Shown in pieces: positions 17,124-25,304 of a stretch of DNA of 64,000 nt. This DNA comes from an uncultured Bacilli bacterium (GTDB lineage Bacteria; Bacillota_I; Bacilli_A; RF39; UBA660): positions 4,461 to 68,460 of the forward strand of contig CAJTKB010000005.1 in the NCBI GenBank assembly GCA_910576925.1. Direction: 5' to 3'. A program made the position numbers and the translations under genes. The notes beneath the pieces are model-generated. The model was not told the DNA's origin, searched no databases, and worked only from the letters and a program-made list of their open reading frames with translations. Position 1 is the stretch's first letter, and the number at the start of each line of letters is the position of its first letter.

Positions 17124-17930
17124 TTACTTTATACCACAAACTTGATCACCACTAGTGCCAAATACTAAATTAAGTATTAAATTAGCAAATAATGGTAAGA
17201 AAAATAATCCAATAGCACACAAAAGTCTAATTCCAAACTTTTTCTGCACTTTTTTCATATTTTCATCATCATTAGAAAGAATTGATTTAGTAAAATCAAT
17301 TGAACCTAAAAGTATCACTAAAATAGGACCTAATATTTTAATATAATTAAATAATTTTTGTAAAAATTCAACTACACTATTTCCAAGAACTTGATCACAA
17401 GAAACAACTGGATCTCTTGAAATATCTAATCCACCAGATAAATTCCCAGAATTATTATTGTTAGAATCATTTCCATTAACAGTTACATAAGCACTATTAT
17501 TAATACTATTAAGCTCAACTACTTCATGTCCACTTTTTCCAGGAGTTAAAGATTCAGCCTTATCAGTCATATCAGCTTTATTATAAAAGGCATATACTCT
17601 AAAAGTATTAGGTATAAAACCCCAATTTACATTATAAAAAACTAGAGCATAATTTGGGCATACTTCACTAGTCTTCTGCCCTTTAGCTCGACTTTTATCA
17701 AAATTTAATACTTTTTCTCCATTAGTTACAGCCTTACCTTTATAGTAAGTAATAGTTCCTCGAGCTATAGAATAATTATCATAAATATCAAACTCATATT
17801 TAGTACCACCATCACTACTTGCATATGAACAAGTAGCTAACTTATTTTTTGCATAGGTACTAATTGGAAAAAATAATATAAATAAAGCAATAAATATATA
17901 TATAATTTTTCTACAAATAAATTTATTCAT
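17124..17930 (-). CDS. Secreted beta-domain protein fused to a VirB2-like two-helix module
   Basis: 268 residues with a signal peptide (FIALFILFFPISTYAKNK, about 1-28), an extracellular domain with cysteines (LATCSYAS, SEVCPNYAL), a Ser/Asn/Gly linker, then a two-helix module (about 195-262: ILGPILVILLGSIDFTKSIL, SNDDENMKKVQKK, LLCAIGLFFLPLFANLILNL). The module is clearly related to those at 18023 and 40601: helix ending in a GxxxxxK pattern, an acidic-then-basic loop, second helix. In type IV secretion systems, VirB2-type pilins have exactly two helices and a short charged loop. I infer a membrane or pilus subunit with an attached surface domain. The start is preceded by GGTGAG. Confidence 0.65.
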   Translation of the reverse strand: MNKFICRKIIYIFIALFILFFPISTYAKNKLATCSYASSDGGTKYEFDIYDNYSIARGTITYYKGKAVTNGEKVLNFDKSRAKGQKTSEVCPNYALVFYNVNWGFIPNTFRVYAFYNKADMTDKAESLTPGKSGHEVVELNSINNSAYVTVNGNDSNNNNSGNLSGGLDISRDPVVSCDQVLGNSVVEFLQKLFNYIKILGPILVILLGSIDFTKSILSNDDENMKKVQKKFGIRLLCAIGLFFLPLFANLILNLVFGTSGDQVCGIK

Positions 17931-18022
17931 CAGTACTCACCCCAATTTAGGCAATATCAAATTTATTATATCAGACAAAAATAAAAATAGCAATTACAAT
18001 TACTATTTTCTATATATTATTT

Positions 18023-18370
18023 CTATTCATCAGCTCTGCCCCAACAAGTAGCCCAACTTTCAGCATTTCCTACATCATCACTATCACTATAATTAGCAAC
18101 TATATTAAATACTAAAGAAACAATTGTTGTCATAAAGAAAATAACAACAGCATATAAAATTCTCTTTATTAATCTACTTTGAGCAGCTTTTACTTCCTTA
18201 TCTTCACTTGATAAAACAGCCTTACCTAAATCAATAGTACCTAATAAAAGCAAAATTATTGGAATACCCATTTGAATCAATGGAAAAACTCCAAGTTTAA
18301 TAACTCTAATAATAGGTAAAATATCCTTACACATATCAGCTTTTGCTGCTATTAGCATTAAACCATTCAT
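18023..18370 (-). CDS. VirB2-like two-helix membrane protein (candidate T4SS pilin)
   Basis: 115 residues from the ATG at 18370, seven bases after AAGGAGAG; the open frame continues upstream but that start lacks a site. Short lead with one cysteine (ADMCKDILPII), helix one (PLIQMGIPIILLLLGTIDLG), charged loop (KAVLSSEDKEVKAAQSRLIKR), helix two (ILYAVVIFFMTTIVSLVFNI) and a short tail with a cysteine (WATCWGRADE). The shape fits VirB2/TrbC-type pilins and it sits before the VirB6-like gene, as virB2-like genes often do. There is no classic signal peptide. Related modules are at 17124 and 40601. Confidence 0.65.
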   Translation of the reverse strand: MNGLMLIAAKADMCKDILPIIRVIKLGVFPLIQMGIPIILLLLGTIDLGKAVLSSEDKEVKAAQSRLIKRILYAVVIFFMTTIVSLVFNIVANYSDSDDVGNAESWATCWGRADE

Positions 18371-18433
18371 TAATATCTCTCCTTCACTAATATTATGATA
18401 CAAAATATAACACTTTTTGTCAATTATTATACG

Positions 18434-19408
18434 TTAAATTTTGAATAAACCAAATAATTTCTCAGTTTTTTGTTCTCCCTTAGTACCCAGTAATCCTAAC
18501 TTTTGAACTAAATTTGCAATATAGTCACTCTTTCTTCTTTCATCTATTGGTGGTAATGTAAAAAATACTCTTGTATTTGATTCATATTCAAACTGCTCTA
18601 CATCTTTACTAGAAAGAATACACTTGTTAAGGATTATTTTCTCCCCCTCTAATGACTTAAATAATTTATTATTAATTCTCATAAGTTTATTAAGCATAAT
18701 AGTACTAGGTTCTAATAAATAAAGTACATCTGTACAATTTGAGTAATCTTTTAAATCATTAAGATCAACTAAAATAATCTTAGCTTCTAACTTTTCTATT
18801 GTCGACTTTAAACTATCTTTATTAGTAGTAATACATCTTTCAACATTAAAATATTCTAAATCATGCCTACTTATTTCAATAGCATATACTAAATCCCCAT
18901 ATGTTTTCTCTAATTCCTTCTTTAGCATATATACAAGTGTTGTTGCACCAGCATGACTTGATAAGTTTTTAATACCAACTACCACTTTACCAGAATTAGC
19001 ATCAGCACAAACAGGCGTAGGAACTGGTTCCATTTCCTTGACATATGCCACATCAGCCTCTGAATTATCATGAGTAAGTAAATACTGAACTCCTTTAATA
19101 TTATTAGTAAAATTATAAATTCTAAAACTAACTAATTTAGATAAATAAGTAGAACTAGATACTTCTGGTATATTAGGCAAAAAAAAGATTATTTTACTTG
19201 CAACTAATCCCATAGATAATTTCTGAATATTAGAAATATTTAAATAATCTTTTACTGCTGTAATATCAAGTATCATCTTATTAAAATAGAAATTCTTAAA
19301 AGTATTAACAATTTCATCAGCCGAAAAAACACCATTCATACTTTTAATTACATCAATATCTAAATTAGAAAGTTCATTTTGTCTTTCATTTGTAACAATT
19401 ACATTCAT
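18434..19408 (-). CDS. TadZ/CpaE-like protein with degenerate P-loop
   Basis: 324 residues. An N-terminal region (about 1-130) that may be a receiver-like domain is followed by a MinD/ParA-type domain. The deviant Walker A position reads SSHAGATTLVYML where active members have KGGxGKT, so the signature lysines are missing. IILVDLNDL later marks the Walker B-like strand. TadZ/CpaE proteins place Tad pilus machines in the cell and several have lost ATP-binding residues. It lies directly beside the TadE-like and pilin genes, which supports the call. AGGTGATAG precedes the ATG. A P-loop-free paralogue of MinD with another role cannot be excluded. Confidence 0.65.
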   Translation of the reverse strand: MNVIVTNERQNELSNLDIDVIKSMNGVFSADEIVNTFKNFYFNKMILDITAVKDYLNISNIQKLSMGLVASKIIFFLPNIPEVSSSTYLSKLVSFRIYNFTNNIKGVQYLLTHDNSEADVAYVKEMEPVPTPVCADANSGKVVVGIKNLSSHAGATTLVYMLKKELEKTYGDLVYAIEISRHDLEYFNVERCITTNKDSLKSTIEKLEAKIILVDLNDLKDYSNCTDVLYLLEPSTIMLNKLMRINNKLFKSLEGEKIILNKCILSSKDVEQFEYESNTRVFFTLPPIDERRKSDYIANLVQKLGLLGTKGEQKTEKLFGLFKI

Positions 19409-19414
19409 AAACTA

Positions 19415-19897
19415 TCACCTTTTAAGAACTCTTATTTCTTTAGTAGAACCAGTTACTGAAAACTGATTAATATGTGGAAACAAAAGATTAAATATTGGAA
19501 TATCTATACTAACAAATGTTTTCACATCTATATAAGTAGTTTTATACTCACTAACATTAGTACCATTAGAATCACCACTCATAGTATTATCACTACTAGA
19601 TTTATGTTCTTTATAACACCAACCAATATTGTTACTATCTCTATCATATCCACTATTACCACAAGTATTAGTATAATTACTAGAAGCACTATAGCCAATA
19701 GATTTAGCATATTCTCTAATTTCTTCCTGTGCATCATCTGTAATTACATTATTATGCTTTTCAAGTACATTTATAGTTTTATTTTTCATCTTAAAAGCTT
19801 TATTATAGTTAGTATTAAAAGCAAGAAAACCACTTATAAGAATTATTACAAAAAATACAAAGCTTACAATCCAAATACTACCTAAAGACTCTCGCAT
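19415..19897 (-). CDS. TadE/TadF-like pseudopilin 1
   Basis: 160 residues: short N-terminal tail (MRESLGS), one membrane helix (about 8-28), then a helix (NYNKAFKMKNKTINVLEKHN) and an extracellular region with two cysteines (NTCGNSGY and IGWCYKEH), ending in a beta-rich part (TTYIDVKTFVSIDIPIFNLL). It is a paralogue of the next gene: both share the IGWCYK motif, the single helix and the V-x-V-F/V-x-I-x-I-P-[IV] segment. TadE-type minor pilins have this layout. It lies seven bases before the TadZ-like gene. AAGGAGGT precedes the start. Confidence 0.7.
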   Translation of the reverse strand: MRESLGSIWIVSFVFFVIILISGFLAFNTNYNKAFKMKNKTINVLEKHNNVITDDAQEEIREYAKSIGYSASSNYTNTCGNSGYDRDSNNIGWCYKEHKSSSDNTMSGDSNGTNVSEYKTTYIDVKTFVSIDIPIFNLLFPHINQFSVTGSTKEIRVLKR

Positions 19898-19916
19898 CTA
19901 ATACCTCCTTAAATTA

Positions 19917-20390
19917 TTAATCCATAATAGGAATTTGACTAGTAGTTCCAGACATCCAGAAAAATTTAAATCTACTTAACATCTGTTTAATTACTGGAAT
20001 ATTTAAATTAACAAACACTACTATATCAACAGTAAACTTCTTAATTGGTAATTCACCTAATTCAGAACTTGATACTACTGGTGCATTTTTCTTATAACAC
20101 CATCCTATAGGTTCACCATTATATGTTGGACAAGTATAGCCTTCTGCTTCAGCTTTTCCTAAAGCATCTTGACCAGCTCTATATCCAACAGACCTAGAAT
20201 ATCTATAAGTTGCCTCTAGCATATCATTATAACTAGTATTTCCCTCATATTTTTCTAAATATGATAAAACGTTATTCTTAACTCTATATGCTTTTGTATA
20301 ATTGATAGCTAGCGAAATAAATCCGCTAACTAACATTATAAAGAAAAAAAGCAAGGTTAAATTTAAATAAGTACCTTTGGCATCTCTCAT
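19917..20390 (-). CDS. TadE/TadF-like pseudopilin 2
   Basis: 157 residues, paralogue of the neighbouring downstream gene. N-terminal MRDAKGTYLNL, membrane helix (about 10-30), amphipathic helix (YTKAYRVKNNVLSYLEKYEG), two cysteines (YTCPTYNG, IGWCYKKN) and a C-terminal beta segment (FTVDIVVFVNLNIPVIKQML). Unlike many TadE genes there is no clear prepilin peptidase site before the helix. It follows the tiny pilin candidate gene by 13 bases. The tandem duplication suggests a heteromeric minor pilin complex, which is inference. Confidence 0.7.
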   Translation of the reverse strand: MRDAKGTYLNLTLLFFFIMLVSGFISLAINYTKAYRVKNNVLSYLEKYEGNTSYNDMLEATYRYSRSVGYRAGQDALGKAEAEGYTCPTYNGEPIGWCYKKNAPVVSSSELGELPIKKFTVDIVVFVNLNIPVIKQMLSRFKFFWMSGTTSQIPIMD

Positions 20391-20402
20391 AAAACCACCT
20401 CA

Positions 20403-20561
20403 CTATGGTTCAGTATAACTATTATTGCTAGTAACATCCCACTGATTATTAATACTGTCCTTAATTCTTGGCCAAAGAATCACTGAAAAGAATACAGAAA
20501 TAGCAGTAATAGCAATAATTGTAACTACTGTCATATTTAACTCTCCTGAAGCTTCTTTCAT
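20403..20561 (-). CDS. Tiny Flp-type pilin candidate (52 residues)
   Basis: A short reading frame in the only gap of the Tad block. AAGGAGAG lies seven bases before the ATG at 20561. The product is MKEASGELNMTVVTIIAITA, continuing with a hydrophobic stretch to about residue 29, then WPRIKDSINNQWDV and a polar end. A glycine directly before GELNMT and a following hydrophobic helix fit a class III/Flp-like pilin cut after the glycine (E at +1). The strict Flp G/xxxxEY motif is not present, so it could instead be another minor pilin. It lies between TadC and the TadE-like genes, where Flp genes commonly occur. Confidence 0.6.
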   Translation of the reverse strand: MKEASGELNMTVVTIIAITAISVFFSVILWPRIKDSINNQWDVTSNNSYTEP

Positions 20562-20625
20562 GAATCATCTCTCCTTTCATACCTTACATTTAAATAATAT
20601 CATATATTTTTTTTTATTGCAATAA

Positions 20626-21417
20626 CTACATTGCAGAACCAAACATTCCCATCATAGCAATTAAAAGTATTAGCATAACAAATACACCAGTACAAACAAG
20701 CATTACCATAGTTTGACTTTCCATTTTTTCAAGACGCTCTTTATATTTTGTTTCTCTGGCTTTTTGTTGAAGTGAAGAAACACTTCTTGAAAACATCATA
20801 AGACGTTCCTGTTTTCTCTCTTGAGAACCAATTCCTAAACGATATAAAAGTCTCATCATACGCATAGAGTCACGTACTGGATATGTATTTGCAAACTCCA
20901 TATACGGATCAACTGAAGCATCTCCTGAATTAATTCTATCAACCATCTTTTTTAATCCTGGTTGAAATATTTCTGGAGCATCTTCTATTGATTTACCAAT
21001 TGCAACAGGAACTGTATAATGTTGTACAAGTATTTCCAAACTCTTTAAATAGTATGGCAACATTATATCGATTTCATGCAAATGTCTTTTATAATAACTC
21101 TTTAAATTCATATAATTGGATTTAAAGACAAAATATGCAACAACAAAGCAAACAACAATATTTAACATACTAAAACTATTTAAGAATAAAACCATCATAG
21201 CAGCACCACCAATAGCAGCAGTACTTATTCTCTTTTGAAATAAAACATCTGGATCAGCCTTAGTACCATACTTCATATAAACTAAAAACTCATAATCATC
21301 TTCTCTTAAATTCTTTAAAAGTTTTTCATTATCCTTAGCAAATTTTTTAGTATTAATTGTATTATTATAAACAAGTACACCTAATATTAATGCACCAAAT
21401 ATAAATATCTCAAACAT
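20626..21417 (-). CDS. tadC: TadC-like pilus platform protein
   Basis: 263 residues of the type II secretion F (GspF) superfamily: membrane helix at the start, a central pair (about 72-105), the cytoplasmic helical domain with RMMRLLYRLGIGSQERKQER, and a final helix (about 235-258). With the adjacent TadB it would form the inner platform on which TadA acts to extrude the pilus. Its ATG overlaps the stop of tadB by one base (TAATG), implying coupled translation. The length is typical of the family. Confidence 0.8.
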   Translation of the reverse strand: MFEIFIFGALILGVLVYNNTINTKKFAKDNEKLLKNLREDDYEFLVYMKYGTKADPDVLFQKRISTAAIGGAAMMVLFLNSFSMLNIVVCFVVAYFVFKSNYMNLKSYYKRHLHEIDIMLPYYLKSLEILVQHYTVPVAIGKSIEDAPEIFQPGLKKMVDRINSGDASVDPYMEFANTYPVRDSMRMMRLLYRLGIGSQERKQERLMMFSRSVSSLQQKARETKYKERLEKMESQTMVMLVCTGVFVMLILLIAMMGMFGSAM

Positions 21418-22310
21418 TATTCAGCACCTACATTCTCATTATAATATTTTTCACCCTTTAACAAGAAACCTGAATTAACAAGTATAATTGCATGTAAGAA
21501 TAATTGTATATACCATTTTTCTAAAAGAATAATATAACTTTCTTTTCCAAGTAAGTATTGAACAAGAAGTGTAAGAATATAAAGCATAACTCCAAATTGC
21601 AAAAACTTTCTATGAAATGTTTGTCTATCAATTCTATCTCTATACACTCCTTCAACAAGAGTATCTATATCAAGTTGCATTTGTTCCAAACTATCTGCTG
21701 TATTTCTTGCACCTTCTTTAGTAATTTGCAAGAATAATTGATGCATATTTTTCACAATATAGTATGGATATAATTGATTAAAATATGCAAGAGACTCATC
21801 AATACTACCATTTTTATAAGCAAGTTCTATCATTCTATCAACATCTCCTGCTACAGGATCTTCCAAAAGTCCAGATTCCCTAACTCCTTCAAGTGATTTA
21901 ACAAATGATTGAGTTGTAGCAAATTCCATAATAGTATTACTAGTATATACTTGTACTTGTTCGAAAATAAACTCACTATACACTCTATTACATCTTAAAA
22001 ACGAAATATAAGGAACTATCATTACTCCAAAAATTACATATAAAATAGCTATAATTAAATTATAAAAATATAAATATGCAATAAGTCCTAAAAATCCACC
22101 AATCAAAACAGCTTGTATAACATATTGTCTAGCAGTATATTCTTGACCTAATTGTTTAGTTTTTTCACGAACTTTTTTATATGAATAAGGAGCAAATTTA
22201 TCATACAAAACAGTTACCTGATCATTTATAAAGTGCACAGCATTTTTACCATTATAGCCACGATATAAGATAACTAAAATAGCAATTACTAATACTATAA
22301 ATAATTCCAT
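21417..22310 (-). CDS. tadB: TadB-like pilus platform protein
   Basis: 297 residues of the GspF superfamily: first membrane helix (about 2-17), two more around 75-115, a cytoplasmic helical region (about 120-220, with TTQSFVKSLEGVRESGLLEDP), and two closing helices. I take the ATG at 22310, eight bases after AAGGAG; the GTG three codons upstream lies inside that site. It is followed by tadC with a one-base overlap and preceded by tadA 17 bases away. Platform protein pairs of this sort define Tad systems. Confidence 0.8.
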   Translation of the reverse strand: MELFIVLVIAILVILYRGYNGKNAVHFINDQVTVLYDKFAPYSYKKVREKTKQLGQEYTARQYVIQAVLIGGFLGLIAYLYFYNLIIAILYVIFGVMIVPYISFLRCNRVYSEFIFEQVQVYTSNTIMEFATTQSFVKSLEGVRESGLLEDPVAGDVDRMIELAYKNGSIDESLAYFNQLYPYYIVKNMHQLFLQITKEGARNTADSLEQMQLDIDTLVEGVYRDRIDRQTFHRKFLQFGVMLYILTLLVQYLLGKESYIILLEKWYIQLFLHAIILVNSGFLLKGEKYYNENVGAE

Positions 22311-22327
22311 AAACTTCACTCCTTTAT

Positions 22328-23923
22328 TTATTGATTTTCACTAGGTAAAACAGGATTTATCATAGATGAATTAACAGAATTAAATGGAACCTGTTCATTA
22401 TTATTAATGATAGAATCTTCTACTAAATTAGTGCCTAAATTATTTAATATTTGATTATTTTCACTAATATTATTCATATTTACTTCAGGAATACCTACAT
22501 TCATATTAGATATTGCAATATCACTATTATTATCCTGAATGGAAATACCATTATTAGTAACTGGATTAACACTAGTAGCTTCATATTCTATATTATTTGG
22601 ACTATTTGGTATCACTTCTTGTACAACATTTTGAACAGCTTCTTCTACTACAGGAGATGAATTATCTATAATATTACTGCTCGGAGCATATGCTGCATAA
22701 TATTTATTATCATTATTAATTTCTACACTATTATTTTGAGTAACATCAACTTGCCCACTTTTAGTCTCTATATTATTTACATAAACTTGATCATTAAAAT
22801 TATTGTTATCTAAATTTACTGATTGTAAATCTCCACTTCCCTCATCAGAATCATTTAATGGATCATCCTCCAAATGATTTACTATTTGTGAAACATCAAC
22901 ATTCTGATTTTCAAGATATTCAAGTAAATGTTTAGAAGGTTTACTCATAATAGGTGATTTGCCAAATATTTTTCTATAAATTGTATGAGATTGAGGCTTA
23001 TTATTCTCATCAACATAAAATTCAACTACTTCATCTAACTCACGATGAAATTTACCATACTGTTTAGAATAATAAGCTTTAATATGAACACCTAATTGTA
23101 CATAACGATATATTGTAGTTAAAAACTGATCAACATCTAAATCCGTTTCCATCAAACTATAAAGACGATAAGGAATAGCACTAGCTTTATCAGCATGAAT
23201 TGTTGACAAAATATTGTGTCCTGAAGATATTGAGTTACGAACAGCTGAAACGGCTTCAGCACTACGAACCTCTGAAAGTAGAATCCATTTAGGATTCTGT
23301 CTCATACAAGTAACTAAAACATCAGTATAAGAAGCTACATTATTTGTCTTCATTGCAACAATATCTCTTTGTGGAAAGATCCTATCTAAATGAAGCTCTA
23401 AGGTATCTTCTATAGTAATAATTTTTTCACTCTCTTTAGTATGACTAGCCAAATATTTAACAAACTCAGTTTTACCAGAACCTGTTTCTCCAGCAACAAG
23501 TATATTACAATGGCCCTGAACACATTTAATTAAGAAATCATGTATATCAGCAGTAAAATAGTCATCCTTCAAAAGTTTTTCTTTCTCTAATCTAATTTTA
23601 GCAGGAGTTTTACGTATAACACAAGCTATACCATTAGTAGCAATAGACTCATCTACGAAATTAAGACGTAACTCTGAGCTTTCAGCATCAAGAAATGGTT
23701 TAGCATTATTAAAAGTTGTACCCATAACGTTAGAACATTGGAAAGCAAGCTTTTCCATAAATTCTGGTGTACAACTTGGAATTTCTACTCGTAAAGACCC
23801 CTGAGTTAGAGAACGAATCCATATTTGACCAGCATTACAATATGAGATATCTGTTATATCATCATTATCAAGTAACGGTTTTAAAGGACCAAAGTCCAAT
23901 TTATCAAAAATACTCTCTTGCAT
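22328..23923 (-). CDS. tadA: TadA/CpaF-type pilus assembly ATPase with Asn-rich tail
   Basis: 531 residues. The ATPase of the GspE/VirB11 superfamily that drives Tad pilus assembly: N-terminal domain (1-120), Walker A GETGSGKT at 145-152, IITIEDTLELHL Asp box, Walker B-like WILLSEVRSAEA and the His box (SSGHNILSTIHADKA). After about residue 345 there is an extra tail of some 185 residues, very rich in Asn, Ser, Val and Glu and probably disordered, that ordinary CpaF proteins lack. CpaF is also the closest kin of VirB11, which the adjacent type IV genes otherwise lack, so one ATPase may serve both parts of the machine (inference). Confidence 0.9.
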   Translation of the reverse strand: MQESIFDKLDFGPLKPLLDNDDITDISYCNAGQIWIRSLTQGSLRVEIPSCTPEFMEKLAFQCSNVMGTTFNNAKPFLDAESSELRLNFVDESIATNGIACVIRKTPAKIRLEKEKLLKDDYFTADIHDFLIKCVQGHCNILVAGETGSGKTEFVKYLASHTKESEKIITIEDTLELHLDRIFPQRDIVAMKTNNVASYTDVLVTCMRQNPKWILLSEVRSAEAVSAVRNSISSGHNILSTIHADKASAIPYRLYSLMETDLDVDQFLTTIYRYVQLGVHIKAYYSKQYGKFHRELDEVVEFYVDENNKPQSHTIYRKIFGKSPIMSKPSKHLLEYLENQNVDVSQIVNHLEDDPLNDSDEGSGDLQSVNLDNNNFNDQVYVNNIETKSGQVDVTQNNSVEINNDNKYYAAYAPSSNIIDNSSPVVEEAVQNVVQEVIPNSPNNIEYEATSVNPVTNNGISIQDNNSDIAISNMNVGIPEVNMNNISENNQILNNLGTNLVEDSIINNNEQVPFNSVNSSMINPVLPSENQ

Positions 23924-23966
23924 CTAACTCACATCCACTCTTTTATTCTTTTTTATTCTTTATTTA

Positions 23967-24776
23967 TTATTCCATACCATCTGTCCATACAGTAACACTA
24001 TTAATGAAATCTTTTATATCATTACTTGAAAGTTTTAAATCACCTGGGTTTGTTTTTAAACTTTCAGCTGTTGGAACAGGACTAAGTTCAGTACTATAAT
24101 TCTTTAAGTATCCTGCTTTCTTTAATAATATATAATGTTCTTCAGGAACAGCAAATATAAGCATTGCTGGAACAGAATTCTCTTCAACATTAGAGAAAAC
24201 ATTTTTACCATTAGCATCTCTTACCGCAAGAACTTTTACATTCTCAAGTAATCTACCAACCATTACTTTACCATTATTAGGATCATTTTCATCAGTAGAT
24301 GAAGCATAAGTAGCTTTAAAATAAAGATCAATATAATTACCTGGATAAATTGAATTACTGTAAGTAGTTGTTATATTAACTGTCATATAATATAGAACAT
24401 ATCCTTTTGGATAATCAAGTATTATACTATCTGGTAACTGATCCTTTTCAACAACTACACTTTGATAAAATAAACTTCCTTGAGGTATAACAGTATCTGC
24501 CCTAGCATATTTATCAATAACTTGTTGTTTAGATCTAACAACTTCACTCTTTAACATTGCTGGAGGAACCTGTGTTTCTCCTACCATATCCTCAGTAATT
24601 TGAGTACTAGGATTAATTTCTTGTAAAGCATAAGGTACAGTTATAGGATGTGTTGCCTGTTGCACACGCCAATTATAAAATATATACAACACAACAATTG
24701 CCGCAATTACTCCGACAATTGTTACTGTATTTTTATTCGCTAAAAACTTTTTCAAGCCAACCGTAATATTATTCAT
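23967..24776 (-). CDS. cpaB: CpaB/RcpC-like SAF-domain protein
   Basis: 269 residues from the ATG at 24776, seven bases after AAGGAG; the earlier ATG is only one base from the site. One membrane helix (about 17-38) is followed by a SAF-type domain (about 45-110: PVPYALQEINPSTQITEDMV-like beta and DTVIPQGSLFYQSVV) and an RcpC-type beta domain (ISIYPGNYIDLYFKA). CpaB/RcpC proteins are wall- or periplasm-facing parts of Tad systems. It lies directly upstream of tadA. There is no signal for wall anchoring. Confidence 0.75.
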   Translation of the reverse strand: MNNITVGLKKFLANKNTVTIVGVIAAIVVLYIFYNWRVQQATHPITVPYALQEINPSTQITEDMVGETQVPPAMLKSEVVRSKQQVIDKYARADTVIPQGSLFYQSVVVEKDQLPDSIILDYPKGYVLYYMTVNITTTYSNSIYPGNYIDLYFKATYASSTDENDPNNGKVMVGRLLENVKVLAVRDANGKNVFSNVEENSVPAMLIFAVPEEHYILLKKAGYLKNYSTELSPVPTAESLKTNPGDLKLSSNDIKDFINSVTVWTDGME

Positions 24777-24795
24777 TTTCATTCTCCTTCATTAA

Positions 24796-25284
24796 CTAGT
24801 TAATATTATTAACACTTGTTATCTTCAAATCTTTAATATATTCTTTATTTTGGTTTGTAATAGCAATATTAGTTTTATTCTTACTTTCTAATATCATATC
24901 AACATTAGTAGTAATATCAAAAGATTCGCCTTCCTTAAATTTTTTTATAAGTTGAGTTTCCTTCTTAGATTCAATCTTAACACTCACTTTAGGAGGAGTC
25001 TCATTAATATCATATACCTTAATATTATAATCTCTTGAGCCATCTACAGAAACAGCAAATCTTTTTATAAAACTCTCCATAAATTTTTCTTTATCCATTC
25101 TAATAGCACCAAACTGGCGATAGTATGCAAGATCTGTTGCATCATTCATTGCAGCTTCAGTTGTTTCTTTCAAAAGATAATAATCAAGTTCTGCACCAGT
25201 CTGTTGACTATTGATAAGACTTATACTGTAAAATCCAAGAACAGCTATCAAAATAATTCCGATAGATAACATCGCTTTATTCAT
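24796..25284 (-). CDS. Single-helix membrane protein of the Tad locus
   Basis: 162 residues: one N-terminal membrane helix (about 4-22, MLSIGIILIAVLGFYSISLI), then a helix (AELDYYLLKETTEAAMNDATDLAYYRQFG) and a beta-rich extracellular part. The layout (short tail, helix, long amphipathic helix, beta sheet) is that of a pseudopilin, and the gene lies between the large Cys-rich protein and the CpaB-like gene. No conserved family motif is recognised. I infer a minor pilin or platform accessory; it has no cysteines, unlike the two TadE-like proteins. Confidence 0.55.
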   Translation of the reverse strand: MNKAMLSIGIILIAVLGFYSISLINSQQTGAELDYYLLKETTEAAMNDATDLAYYRQFGAIRMDKEKFMESFIKRFAVSVDGSRDYNIKVYDINETPPKVSVKIESKKETQLIKKFKEGESFDITTNVDMILESKNKTNIAITNQNKEYIKDLKITSVNNIN

Positions 25285-25304
25285 ATAGTATCACACCTCC
25301 TAAA

